A stretch of DNA of 64,000 bases, taken from Phytophthora sp. 'mugwort' (Eukaryota; Oomycota; Peronosporomycetes; Peronosporales; Peronosporaceae). The notes below the pieces were generated by a model, which saw nothing but the letters and a program-made list of their open reading frames with translations, was not told the DNA's origin and made no database searches. Shown in pieces: positions 10,346 to 21,073 of the stretch (the first letter of the stretch is position 1; the number at the start of each line of letters is the position of its first letter). The position numbers and the translations under genes are program-made. The DNA is taken from the NCBI GenBank assembly GCA_033558025.1, contig JAUCEF010000007.1, positions 868,001-932,000 on the forward strand. The letters run 5' to 3'.

Positions 10346-11264
10346 GTGTGCATATCTATAGCAGCTGACCGAATTAGATTGCTGGACGGCAGAACGCCCA
10401 CCTCGTCGTCGGCATTGGGGCTTGCTCATTGCATAAATAGCATTAGTAGCAGCAGCTGTGCCAGCATACCCACACCAATTCGCGTCGGAGTAAAGATTGG
10501 TGAGATCACGAAGACAAGCAGGACAAATGTCAGCGTAGCCACCCCACTGTTCGAATTTAACGAGGAGATCGACAGTTTTGACGAGTTTTGTAAAAAAAGT
10601 AGAGGACCGCGTTGCTGCTAGTTTGAGGAGTTATGGCAAGAAGACGATCCGGCCCGATTCACGCGTTTATATCAAGCCCAGCCAAACAGCAGCCAGCGAG
10701 ACTGGGTCCCCTTGACAGCAAGTTTGTTCTTTCTTCTAATCGCAGCTGTTCGCGCTAACTATGAAAGACGCACGAACGACATTGAGCCGTTTGAGATAGA
10801 AGTCTTTGTGCTAGCAGCGAAGAAGCGTGCATCATCATGACTGGTACGCTTCGTGCGACAGCACCGCGTATACAAGAAGCGGCTCGTAGTATCAATAGCT
10901 TTCTAGAGCAGCGCCCTGATGTTCAAGTAGGCGAGATTGCAAGGACGCATTGGGCGATTTCGCAAGCCGGCAGCCAGCAGATACCCTACCGCGATTTCCA
11001 TCCGCGGCACAGCCACGTTCGCGCAGGCGCAGCATCTCGATGCAATGCGTGATGAGGAGACGCAAAACCCTGAGAGTGCATTCGTGACCATCTCAGTCCG
11101 CCTGAATGGATCGCGAGAAATTCCGTTGACCATTAACGTTGCCGAGCTGCGGCGAGCTCTTGGCCTATCAAACCGTAGCCTTTTGGCAAGTGGTGTGTTT
11201 GCGACTTTTGTGCCCCATCCAGCAGATGTGTTGAATAAGCACCGAAATAAACCAAAATCTATAG
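10346..11264 (+). pseudogene. Unrecognised ORF remnants, target of the chromovirus insertion
   Basis: Coding-like frames run on the plus strand: 10346-10838 (interrupted by a TAG at 10619-10621 but open on both sides in the same frame), then 10837-10960, then, after a frame change, 10937-11264. The text includes EELWQEDDPARF and ISVRLNGSREIPL, which look like real protein, but no known domain was identified. The last codons run straight into the 5' LTR. Across the TATAG target site the frame would resume at 17870 and meet a TAA about 20 bases later, so the retrotransposon landed near the 3' end of this ORF. Probably part of an older repeat family. Confidence 0.4.
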
Positions 11265-11794
11265 TGTAAGGATGTGGTTTGCAATTACGACACATTTTAC
11301 ATCGGTTACGTATGGGTAAAACTTTTGATCCCGACACCATCGATATACGCACAGTCTGGTGCAGACGTAAAGTTTCTATCGTCCAAGGCAAATGTCACGG
11401 GTTCGAGTCCCATCGACAACACATTTTATTTTGCACATTTTGCATAAATTGCACATAAGGAGGCGCCGCGCGACACCACGACATCTTCCAAGGATCACGT
11501 ATGTGAACTACACTCATGGTACACGCAATCATTCTCATGATGACGAAACCAGAGAATGTCCCAGAGTCTCCAGCCAATCAGATAGTCAATAGAGTGTGAC
11601 GTGTAGGTTTGCATGTGATGTAGAGGAATGGTTGGTCACCGTGCGGAGAATATCCAGCGTGGCACAAAGGACACACAAGAGCCTCCACGGCGGCTTAAAT
11701 ATAGCGCTAGCTAACTAAGGACCGCCGAAAAATGAATCACTTCCAAATTTCCTTCCTACTCGACAACTCCTCTCCTCCGCCCCACATCATTACA
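11265..11794 (+). repeat. 5' LTR of the chromovirus
   Basis: Begins TGTAAGGATG and ends CATCATTACA, giving TG...CA termini. It carries a Pol III B-box-like GGTTCGAGTCC at 11400-11410 and a TTAAATATA box near 11694-11702, before GCGCTAGC, that may serve as the Pol II promoter of the element. Confidence 0.95.
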
Positions 11795-11796
11795 AG

Positions 11797-11814
11797 TGGT
11801 AGCACTTGTTGGTC
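11797..11814 (+). promoter_or_regulatory. Candidate primer-binding site
   Basis: TGGTAGCACTTGTTGGTC begins two bases after the LTR, the expected place and TGG start for a tRNA-primed minus-strand start. The matching tRNA was not identified; comparison with the 3' ends of the genome's tRNAs would decide it. Confidence 0.4.
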
Positions 11815-12168
11815 AAGTCTCCGAAGGATCTGCAACTGCTCAAGAGGTCCCATTTGCGAGTGGTTGACTGGGTGGCATACGCCGGAAGGTCTCCCTCGCA
11901 CATCGAACAAGTTACTGGGGTGGCATAGCCAGAAGGTGACTTGTTCCTACAAATCCTTGTCTGGTTTTCGGACTGGTTTGTGCCGTTGCTGGTGACAATC
12001 GCGCATCACATAGGGAACTCCAAGCTTTGGGTCTGTGGTTTAGTGCCGTGTGCCTGTCCCGCCATTGCTAACACGGAGGATAACTTCCCTATAGCGTGTC
12101 GTACACTAGCTGGTTGCGCAACAGTTGTCCGGACAGTTGGCAAGGTCACCTCTCTCGACCCCAAGCGT

Positions 12169-12426
12169 ATGGGAAAGAGAAAAACCCGGGAAACGGAAGC
12201 CTGCTTTTGCAGAAGTACCGGTGATCTCTTTAAGTACCCTGGCGACAAAGCTAAAATCGATAAGCTTCGCCACGACCTATTTGGCATCCTCGTCAAGCAA
12301 CAAAAGTTTGTCAAGTTTATTCGGAACGAGATCCCCAACGCCAAGGACTCGGACACCCGCAACCTACTGCAAGAACTGACGGATCGCCTCAATCACCGTC
12401 TCGAGCAGGTCGAAGTCTTTTGGTAA
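12169..12426 (+). CDS. Leader ORF upstream of gag, unknown function
   Basis: An 85-codon ORF from ATG 12169 to TAA-type stop 12424-12426, between the 5' LTR and gag. The product starts with the basic stretch MGKRKTRETE and continues as charged helix with regular Leu spacing (LLQELTDRLNHRLEQ), suggesting a small coiled coil. The frame is also open 76 codons upstream of this ATG. No known domain was recognised; it may be an extra element protein or a chance frame. Confidence 0.35.
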   Translation: MGKRKTRETEACFCRSTGDLFKYPGDKAKIDKLRHDLFGILVKQQKFVKFIRNEIPNAKDSDTRNLLQELTDRLNHRLEQVEVFW

Positions 12427-12502
12427 GAAATTTGGTATAGCAGAGCCCCAACAAAACAAAAAAAAAAGAACAAACAAACAAACAAAAGAGGCAATTAGGA
12501 AA

Positions 12503-13440
12503 ATGAGTACCCGCGATCTAGTGAAACAAATGACAGAGCTCGCCGAAAGGCAGCAACAACTTATGGAGCAACTCGCACGCAAAGAAACGCGAGTCGAAGG
12601 CATCTCACTCCCACATTTTTCGGGTGAGATTGGAGAATCGGTCGATCTATACTTTGACCAAGTCATGCGGTTCCTTGAGGCCAAAAACATCAACTGGGAA
12701 GACCCAGTCAACGGCTCACGCATTGTGGCCATGATGAGCGCAAACTTCCGAGGAAATGCAGCCGCATGGTACATGCTGAACCGCAGCAATGTCCATGACG
12801 CGCAAAACCTCATGCACTTACTCACGAATGAGTTTGTGCCTCGGGACAATCAGCGTCGGTTGCGTGACCAACTACACCAGTTGCGTCAGAATCGATGCAA
12901 GTCCCTCGAAGACTACATCGGCAGGTTCCGAGATGTTGCTGACGCAAGTCAAAGACATTAGTGAACTGGACAAAATCACGTACTTTACGCGTGGACTTGT
13001 CGCCCAATTAGGCCGCGAAGTGGAATACCGCCAATGCGACACGATCTCGGAGTGCTTTGCAGTTGCCCTCGAGTACGAACGCACTCATTTCGGCGGATCG
13101 TTCAATCAACGGTACGACTGCCACTAGCGACCTCCACAAAGGTTCTCAAGTCAACCAAGGTATTAGCAACAAGCTCCCCAGTTCGCCAGGAACACGAAGT
13201 TTGGTCAACCATACCAGCCGCGTAATTCGGGTCCGGAACCCATGGAAATCGACAACGCACAAATTCGATATAATCCGCAACCATCACACCAGCCACGGAA
13301 AGTTTGTGCGTTATTGCAAGAAGACTGGGCATCTCATCAGCGAATGCTACAAGAAGAAGAACAGCGATGCACGCAGACAAAACAACGGTGCCCCTGCAAA
13401 TCAGCCTTGGCGCAGAACGGCAGTCAATTACTTCGAATAA
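12503..13440 (+). pseudogene. Chromovirus gag, frameshifted
   Basis: Gag forms the virus-like particle. The first 153 codons (12503-12961) match retrotransposon gag, with GNAAAWY and the DNQRRLRDQLHQLRQ block. A one-base shift near 12945 moves the frame to one ending at 13127, and a further shift near 13090 leads to the zinc-knuckle region (13057-13440). There the knuckle reads YCKKTGHLISEC but a Val stands where the first Cys of CCHC is expected. Stop codons TAA (13438) and TGA (13444) then separate gag from pol in the same frame. Confidence 0.85.
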
Positions 13441-13446
13441 GAGTGA

Positions 13447-14755
13447 AACACCGAGGAGTATGGTACTCACGACATCGAAGATTATGACACTCACAATACG
13501 GAAACCAACACCGTGGAATTCGTCGTCGATCCAGCACCAAGTGCGAGAGAGGAGACTGTAATGGAAGTTAACCACAACCACCCCATCTCCAAGGAGGAAT
13601 ACGGGGAACATGAGTTATTGCATATCCCTGCCAAGTGCAACGGCAACGACGTGATAGTTATGTTCGACAGTGGAGCCACCGACAACATTGTGAAGCCTGG
13701 AGTACTCGGCCACCTGGCCACCTCCGAACACATCAAGGTTAAGAGGTTCGATGGCACAACCACCACGACTCAAGAGGCCAAGCATGGATTCATGGACCTC
13801 GAGGTAGGGGGTCGAAGTTTCAGCATCCGCGTCATCGAGTGGAAAATGGGCGATGGACACGACATGATCCTGGGAAAGCCCTTTTACCATCGGTACAATC
13901 CCCAGATCAACTATCAGACGCACGAAGTCAGCTTTGAGGAAGGCAACAATAAAAGGTGGCCTTTGGGAATCGAACCCACACCAGGTGTATCGAATCCTGC
14001 TCAACCAACCGCTAAGCCAAGTTTGGACATCGAATCCGACCATCGACCAGAAATATCACGACAAGAACATGAACGCACACAATACGAGCAACCCGCAACA
14101 CAAATTGCGATAAAAATTGCGACACAAGTCTCCAGTGTGGAGTTTGCAAAAAGGCTCAAACAACAAAGCTACGAAGAGGTCTACCGCGTCAAGGTGTGCC
14201 AGGTCGATACGCAACTGTCAACTATACCAACACGCATCGAGTCGCTAATTGCGACGTATCAAGAAGTATTCCCCAAGGCATTACCAGACGGGTTACCACC
14301 TCACCGCCGCGTCGAGTTCGAGTTGACAACAAAACCAGACGCAAAACCAAGCAATGGTCCACCTTTTCGGTTGTCCAAGACGGAGCAAGACGCTCTCGAC
14401 CTGTTTGTAGAAAAGAAGCTGAAGAAGGAATGGATTGAAATCTCCGATTCTCCCTGGGTGTCCAATGTGTTTGGTATTCCCAAAAAAGATCCGCAAACAG
14501 GGATACAACCTTCACGATCGGAGTGGGTGCGATCCGGGAATGCAACACTACCGATTCGTTGGGTTATTGGCTATCGGTATGTTAATTCGCAAACCATAGT
14601 TCCAAGAATCCCTTTACCGCGGATGGAAGAGCTGTTCGACAAAATGCACGGTGCTACGGTGTTCTCAGTGCTCGATCTCGCGCAAGGTTACCACCAAATG
14701 CGCATATCGCCTGAGTCTCGCAAATACACCACATTCCGCACACACACACAGAGAG
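13447..14755 (+). pseudogene. Chromovirus pol: aspartic protease and N-terminal reverse transcriptase
   Basis: Same frame as the end of gag. The retropepsin active site is seen as MFDSGATDN (about codon 50 after the GTG at 13513). After a variable linker the RT fingers begin (PWVSNVFGIPKKD) and continue to VLDLAQGYHQM. A run of alternating CA and GA at 14736-14757 then breaks the frame: the tract is four bases longer than needed to keep RT open, so the product stops at 14863 instead of continuing. Confidence 0.88.
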
Positions 14756-17336
14756 ACATATCAATGGTGTATTGCACCAATGGGTCTTGCAGGCATGCCG
14801 GGCGTGTGGTCACGTCTCATGCGGGTTCTGTTTGGCAAATACTCATTTATTGTGGTCTATCTTGACGACATTTGCGTCTTCTCCAAGACTATGGACGAAC
14901 ACACTGGGCACCTAGAGACGCTGTTCCAAGTACTGCAACGCGAGAAATTGTACGCTCAAGTTACCAAGTGTCATTTTGGCGCAAAATCGGTTAACTTCCT
15001 CGGACACACCGTCTCCGCACAAGGCATCGCTGTCACGAAGAAGACGGAGGCTATCGCCAAATGGACGACACCAGCAAACACCAAAGAGCTTCAGAGCTTT
15101 CTAGGACTTGCAGGCTACTACCGTCGGTTTATCTGCAACTTCGCTACACTAGCGCTGCCTTTGAGCGCGTTAGTCAAGAAAGATGCAACATGGGAATGGC
15201 ACGCATCGCAAAACAACGCATTTCAAGCACTCACAGACGCTCTGCAAATTGCCCCTGTGCTTAAATTGCCCGACTTCGAACGCGAATTTATTGTAACCAC
15301 GGATGCGTCGGGACACTGTGTTGGTGGAGTTCTTTCGCAAAAATATGGCACAAACGACCATCCAATTGCGTTCTACTCGAAGAAGCTGGGACCACACGAG
15401 CTGAATTGGCCCACACACGAGAAGGAATTATTCGCGATCAAAACAGGACTCGAGAAATGGCGTCACTACCTCTACGGACGGCCTTTTGTCCTCTTCACCG
15501 ACAACAGCGCATGCTCATGGTTGCTGCACCATCCTAAAGTGTCTTCCAAGTTAGCACGCTATTTGACATTTTTCGCGCAATGCAACTTCCAGATTCATCA
15601 TGTTAGCGGAAGTTTGAATGCGGTTGCAGACGCATTATCGCGACAGCCCAGCGACGTCAGCTCTATCCACTTCCATCGTTGCTCGGATCAATGCAGGACG
15701 CATGCAATTGCGTATAAAGAAAGCTTTCGTGCCACACCCACGGCGAAGCAAATTGTCGGGGGAGCGTCTTTGCCTCAAATTTCCTCCGCCATGACTGTGT
15801 CACACAGCTTTATGACACTCGCACCTTCCGTTCAAAAACTGTTTGTGCAAGGTTACAAAAGCGACAAGGACATCAAAGAAGGCATCAACTCCAACAAATT
15901 CAAGATAATCGACAAGCTAGTATATCTACACACGCAAAACAAGACATTGCGACTTTGTGTGCCGAACGACTACCAACTTTGCACAAATATCATCTCGGGT
16001 TTGCACGACGCAGCCATCGCAGCACATGCCGGAGTTCGGCGCACATTCCTTCGGGTTGCACAATGGTACTACTGGAAAAACATGGAGAAAGACATCTACG
16101 ACAACGTCACAAGTTGCGAAACATGTGCAAGATGGAAACACAACAACGCCAAGAAAAATGGGAAACTCGTTCCTATTCCAATCCCCAAAGAATGTTGGGA
16201 AGTGGTGTCAATGGACTTCAACACCGGCTTACCGGAATCCAACGGATTTGATGCGATCCTAACAGTCGTCGACAAACTCTCAAAACGTCCCAAGTACATC
16301 GCAGTGAATACAACGGACGACGCAGAGCAAACTGCCCACATCTATTTCGACAATGTCGTGCGACACCATGGAATACCCGCAGTCATCATCAGCGATCAAG
16401 ACCCGAAATTTACATCGAAATTTTGGCGTTCGCTCGCTAAAATTATGGGCGTCAAATTGAACATGACAACCGCGCACCGAGCTTATGCTGATGGCCAGAC
16501 AGAGAGACAGAATCTCGTTCTGGAAGACGCACTTCGTTGTATGACTTCGTATCATGGCCAGGATTGGTCAGAAAAATTACCAACGACAGAGTATGCACAC
16601 GCAACTCTAACTAGTGCCTCAACGGGACTGTCGCCGTTCGAAATCGACACGGGACGCAAAGAGCGACTACCTATCGGACTCCCAACAGCGCTAGCTACGA
16701 GCGCTAACAACCCCGAACTCGACATTGCCGAATTCGCGAAAACATTCCAAGAAGATCGGCAGAAGCTCGTCGAACAAGCAAGAGTGCATTTAAAGCACGC
16801 ACAAGAGTCACAAAACGCTATTATGAACAAAAGCGCAATGACGTTGCGTTCAAAGTGGGCGAGTTGGTGATGCTCGACACTCGCCGTCTTCCCCTTCGAC
16901 ACGCAGCACAAGACATGGAAGTTAAACGTGCAAAACTTGCAGCAAGGAAGATCGGTCCATTCAAAATCGTCAAAATGATCGGGGAAAACGTCGCAAAACT
17001 CCAATTACCCGCAAACATGCAGAGAATGAACCCCACATTTAATGTGGATATTTTAGCGCATTTGTCCAAGATCACGAGCGGTTCAAGGGCCGACCAATAC
17101 CCAAAACATCGCGGGTCGTCGTGGACGAGAACACCGGTGAAGAAATGTATTTCGTCGAAAAACTTCTTAAACACCGAATCGTGAACCGCAAGAAACAATG
17201 GTGGTCAAGTGGAACGGATACCCAGACCACGAGGCAACATGGGAATATGAAAGCGACATCAACCACGTCTCCCACTGGAAGGTTCTCGTCGAAGGGTTCC
17301 ACAAGCTTCGACTCGAAGTCACTCGCCGGAGGATGT
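14756..17336 (+). pseudogene. Chromovirus pol: RT palm, RNase H, integrase, chromodomain-like tail
   Basis: Continues the polyprotein in the next frame. RT catalytic YLDD is near 14858; RNase H shows TTDASG; the integrase has the HHCC zinc finger (CETCARWK) followed by catalytic MDF, ISDQDPKF and DGQTERQN. A shift near 16853 moves to a frame with GELVMLD and FNVDILAHL of the integrase C-terminus; two more shifts (near 17085 and 17205) lead to a last part reading MYFVEKLLKHR and VKWNGYPDHEATWEYE, a chromodomain pattern. Chromodomains direct integration to marked chromatin in chromoviruses. The stop TAA lies inside the first bases of the 3' LTR. Confidence 0.9.
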
Positions 17337-17864
17337 AAGGATGTGGTTTGCAATTACGACACATTTTACATCGGTTACATATGGGTAAAACTTTTGGTCC
17401 CGACACCATCGATATACGCACAGTCTGATGCAGACGTAAAGTTTCTATCGTCCAAGGCAAAGGTCACGGGTTCGAGTCCCATCGACAACACATTTTATTT
17501 TGCACATTTTGCATAAATTGCACATAAGGAGGCGCCGCGCGACACCACGACATCTTCCAAGGATCACGTATGTGAACTACACTCATGGTACACGCAATCA
17601 TTCTCATGATGACGAAACCAGAGAATGTCCCAGAGTCTCCAGCCAGTCAGATAGTCAATAGAGTATGACGTGTAGGATTGCATGTGATGTAGAGGAATGG
17701 TTGGTCACCGTGCGGAGAATATCCAGCGTGGCACAAAGGACACACAAGAGCCTCCATGGCGGCTTAAATATAGCACTAGCGAATTAAGGACCGCCCAAAA
17801 ATGAATCACTTTCAAATTTCCTTCCTACTCGACAACTCCTTCTCCTCCGCCCCACATCATTACA
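17334..17864 (+). repeat. 3' LTR of the chromovirus
   Basis: Nearly identical to the 5' LTR, with one extra T near 17841 and 14 substitutions, several of them transitions. Preceded by the short purine tract GGAGGA as possible polypurine primer. Its last four bases TACA are followed directly by the TATAG duplication. Confidence 0.95.
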
Positions 17865-17964
17865 TATAGAAAACAACATTGATTTCTCGTTTTAATCTCG
17901 CTACGCTCGCTACATGTTTTCCTCCCACCCACCCACCCCTCCCTCCTCCGCTCCACCCCCGTCA

Positions 17965-18260
17965 TCATTCCACCGTGAAGCCCGCTAGATTGAGTCCACG
18001 TGAGTCGTACCCGCAATGTCTGAAGAGGTTGCTGCTGTGGTCGTCACATGTCAGCCAGCGCCGCATCACCACCTTTAAAACCAGCTCGGGGTACGGCGAG
18101 AAAATCAGGTTAGCGTGCCGCACAATCCACTGCTTCAAACGCCCGAACATCACCTCGATCGGATTCAAATGCGGACAATATGGGGGCAAGTGCAGCGGTA
18201 TTGCGCCACATCTGTGCACAACCTCTTCCAACTCCTCATGGCACGCCCCGACACACCCAA
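17965..18260 (-). pseudogene. Tc1/mariner-type DDE transposase C-terminal fragment
   Basis: The minus-strand frame from about 18245 contains LPPYCPHLNPIE followed by MFGRLKQW, the C-terminal catalytic block of DDE_3 endonucleases, and ends at a stop at 17965. The N-terminal two thirds, with the first Asp residues, are missing. It lies just outside the chromovirus 3' LTR and is probably older than that insertion. Confidence 0.75.
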
Positions 18261-18622
18261 CACACGACCGACAACCTCGCAGGGAACCGAGTACGCACAG
18301 TGAAGCGTCACGGCGCGCCATCAGTTGTCTGCATCGTACATTATTATCGCCCTCTTGTGCCTGATTGCCTGTCTGTCTGTGGCTACCAGCCAGTGAAGGC
18401 ACAGCCGTTTAAACTCAATATTACTCTACCGATTGCAGATTTATACCCAGTTTTATCAATTTCGGAGTCCAATTTACATTGACGTTTGAGCGTATTTGCG
18501 GGTGCCAAGGAACGGACATTCTGCCCGGTTTTCACAATAACTATCCCCAAACTAAATATATGTTCACTTTTCTTACCACTTGTACACAAATCGTACACAA
18601 TATTTCTCGCCCAATTCCAATA

Positions 18623-21073
18623 ATGGCGTCCTCCGCCGGGGGCATGAGCAACGCCGACTTTGCGCGTATGTTCCGCATGGAGGCGCGACAGGAGTCCGCC
18701 GATCAAGAAATGGACACAAAACAGAACGCTCCTCCTATCGACGACAGCAATCGCGAGTTGAATCCGATGCAGATGGCGGCCAGGAGACGACGCCGAGAGA
18801 TGGACCCGACAGAGTCGACCCAAGACGCGGCCGAGACGTCACGAGGGTCTGGACTTGGATTCGGGTCAGGTCTGGGCTTTGGCTCCAATTCAGGGTCTGG
18901 TCTAGCTTTCCAACCCAGTTCCGGGTCTGGATTGGTTCTTGGAGCTGATAAACAAGCTGTCGCGGCCTCTAAAGCGGCCAAATCCAAGACTTATGGCTGG
19001 GAGAAGCACACGACGGGCTTCGGCACCAAAATGTTGGCCAAGATGGGCTTCAAGGGCCGTCTGGGTAAGAAAGAAGACGGCGTATCGGCCACTATCGAGG
19101 TCAAGAAGCGGCCGGCACAGATGGGCATGGGCTACGGAGACTTTGTAGAGGCCAGCAGCCTTAAGCAGAACAGGAAGCTGCAGAAGGAGCTTAAAGGAGA
19201 AAGTGTAGACGACGAAGAGGCAGTTGGAGGAGAAGATGGCGCTCTGGTGGAGGACGACACGTTGTGGAGGAAAAGGAAGGTGGTAGCAGGTCACAAGAGA
19301 CACAAACGAGCGGCGGACTTGACGCAGGAAGCTCAGGATATGAAGAAGCGGAAGAGAAGCGGCATCGTGCTGGACATGAGAGGTCCTTCTGTTCGCGTGT
19401 TGTCCGACATGACGGCTGCGTATGACGTGGACTCGCGACGCGTCGAAGCGGCGATGCCGAAGCTAGGCGACGAGCTGATATACAACGTTCGGATGGTCGT
19501 AAACCTTGCACAAGGCAAGATTTACGACCTAACTCAGAAGATTGACATAAACGAGGAAAACGTTGCTGTGATGAAGAAGGAGGCCAAGATGATCAAGGCA
19601 CAACTGAATGTGGATGATGTGAGACTGCAACATATGCAAACTATGGTGGAGCAACTGAAAGCGCTGGACAAGCTGCGTGAGAAAGCTCTCGAGATACAAT
19701 CAGTGGAGCCTGTCTTGTCACATTTGCATGCAGTGCGTCGTAGTTTCCCGCTGGAATTTGATGCTCACAAGCTACAGCAGCTCGTGCCGTCTCTCTGTAT
19801 GCCTCCGCTTCGAGCCTTGCTGATGGAATCGGATTTGCTCGATAAGAAGCTAAGAGACGGCGTCGTGCTTCAATTTCGACTGATTCACACATTCCTGACG
19901 GAGTTACCCAGCAGTAGATCTGCAAAGGAAGCATCCCGATCAGGTAGTGTGCTCCCCGTCATTCGTGAGAAAACATTGGCTGAAGGTGACGACATTTACA
20001 ATTTCATCCTGGAAGATACGTTATGGCCTGCTATGGTGCAGTGTGTGAACGTGGAATGGCAAACAAAGTCCGCTCCAGCTGACTGCGTCGACGTGTTCCT
20101 GGACTTCCGACCGCACCTTTCAATTCAATTTGAGGAGGCACTTTTGCATCAATTGGTGCTTGCTCGACTAAAGAAAGAGTGTCATCGCTGGGATCCTCGC
20201 TCGGATATCGTTCCCATTCACGAGTGGTTGCTTCCTTGGCTACCTTACGTCGGTTCTGCGATGAAGTCTCTCTACCCAGACATTCGCTTGGCCCTTGCAA
20301 GTGCCTTGAATCAGTGGCATCCGTCCGACTTGTCAGTACTTGCTGTTCTGTCTCCGTGGAGAGAACTCTGGGGCGAACGTGAGTATGGAAAGTTTACGCA
20401 TCGACATATTGTACCGAAATTGATCCGGTGTTTACATCGCGAGTTCGAGATTAACCCGGAAAACCAATCGCTTGAAACTCTCACGTGGGTGCTGGCGTGG
20501 AAAGGTCACGTTCCCGATCGCCAATTCATTGCTCTTTTGGAAGGTGAGTTTTTCCCAAAGTGGCTTAAGGTGTTACGCAAATGGGTTAGTGGCTCTCCGA
20601 ATCTCCTGGAGCTCGAGAAATGGTATTGCGGATGGAAGCTGCTTTTTGAGAAGTACAAGCTAGCAGCAAATGAAAGGTTGCTGGTTCATTTCCATGGAGC
20701 TCTTGTGCTTCTTCAGGTTGCGACTGAGTCAGTTGGTGTACTGGATGAGAGTAGGCCACCAGTGCCGGAGCTAAATGGAAGTGCTGCCACAAATTATCAA
20801 GATGGATTGGCGTTGGCCCGAGAGGAGATGAAGGAGCCGCCGGCTGGAGAGAAGATTTCGCCGCGGAGCGTATCCTCTCGCAGCGTCAGCTTGAAGGATG
20901 TCATTGAAAATATGGCAATTAGTCACAATTTGACTTTCATGCCGAAGGGTTTCCATGATGGACAGCAGGTCTACGCCTTCGGAAAGCACCAGATTATCAT
21001 AGAGCAAGGTGTCGTGTATAAGGAAGAGTCTAAGGGTACGTTCAAGCCCGTGGACCTTGAGCAGCTCCTGTAG
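18623..21073 (+). CDS. TFIP11: TFIP11/NTR1-like G-patch splicing factor
   Basis: The protein (816 residues from ATG 18623) recruits and activates the DEAH helicase DHX15/Prp43 to take apart post-catalytic spliceosomes. The N-terminus is acidic and helical (NADFARMFRME), followed by a Gly/Ser-rich repeat (GSGLGFGS-type) at about residues 75-105. The G-patch at about 123-170 begins YGWEKHTTGFG and includes MLAKMGFKGRLG and QMGMGYGDF. The rest, from about residue 280, is the helical GCFC domain. The ORF is open upstream to a TTG at 18479, but ATG 18623 starts the conserved part. No intron is seen. It converges on importin beta, with about 700 bp between the stops. Confidence 0.92.
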   Translation: MASSAGGMSNADFARMFRMEARQESADQEMDTKQNAPPIDDSNRELNPMQMAARRRRREMDPTESTQDAAETSRGSGLGFGSGLGFGSNSGSGLAFQPSSGSGLVLGADKQAVAASKAAKSKTYGWEKHTTGFGTKMLAKMGFKGRLGKKEDGVSATIEVKKRPAQMGMGYGDFVEASSLKQNRKLQKELKGESVDDEEAVGGEDGALVEDDTLWRKRKVVAGHKRHKRAADLTQEAQDMKKRKRSGIVLDMRGPSVRVLSDMTAAYDVDSRRVEAAMPKLGDELIYNVRMVVNLAQGKIYDLTQKIDINEENVAVMKKEAKMIKAQLNVDDVRLQHMQTMVEQLKALDKLREKALEIQSVEPVLSHLHAVRRSFPLEFDAHKLQQLVPSLCMPPLRALLMESDLLDKKLRDGVVLQFRLIHTFLTELPSSRSAKEASRSGSVLPVIREKTLAEGDDIYNFILEDTLWPAMVQCVNVEWQTKSAPADCVDVFLDFRPHLSIQFEEALLHQLVLARLKKECHRWDPRSDIVPIHEWLLPWLPYVGSAMKSLYPDIRLALASALNQWHPSDLSVLAVLSPWRELWGEREYGKFTHRHIVPKLIRCLHREFEINPENQSLETLTWVLAWKGHVPDRQFIALLEGEFFPKWLKVLRKWVSGSPNLLELEKWYCGWKLLFEKYKLAANERLLVHFHGALVLLQVATESVGVLDESRPPVPELNGSAATNYQDGLALAREEMKEPPAGEKISPRSVSSRSVSLKDVIENMAISHNLTFMPKGFHDGQQVYAFGKHQIIIEQGVVYKEESKGTFKPVDLEQLL

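Larger units (their letters stand above)
11265..17864 (+). mobile_element. Ty3/Gypsy chromovirus-type LTR retrotransposon, full length, defective
   Basis: A 6.6-kb element bounded by LTRs of 530 and 531 bp and flanked by the 5-bp target-site duplication TATAG (11260-11264 and 17865-17869). Gene order is leader ORF, gag, protease, reverse transcriptase, RNase H, integrase, then a chromodomain-like tail whose stop codon overlaps the first bases of the 3' LTR. By eye the LTRs differ at 14 substitutions and one indel (about 97% identity), so the insertion is fairly young. In-frame stops and frameshifts in gag and pol make this copy non-autonomous. Confidence 0.95.

Noticed and set aside
11340..11416. 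A functional tRNA gene in the LTR
   Set aside because: The anticodon arm and variable region do not fold properly and acceptor pairing is only five pairs; reported as tRNA-like only.
18479..18622. 48-codon N-terminal extension of TFIP11 from a TTG
   Set aside because: Non-ATG start and no family similarity; ATG 18623 begins the conserved N-terminus.
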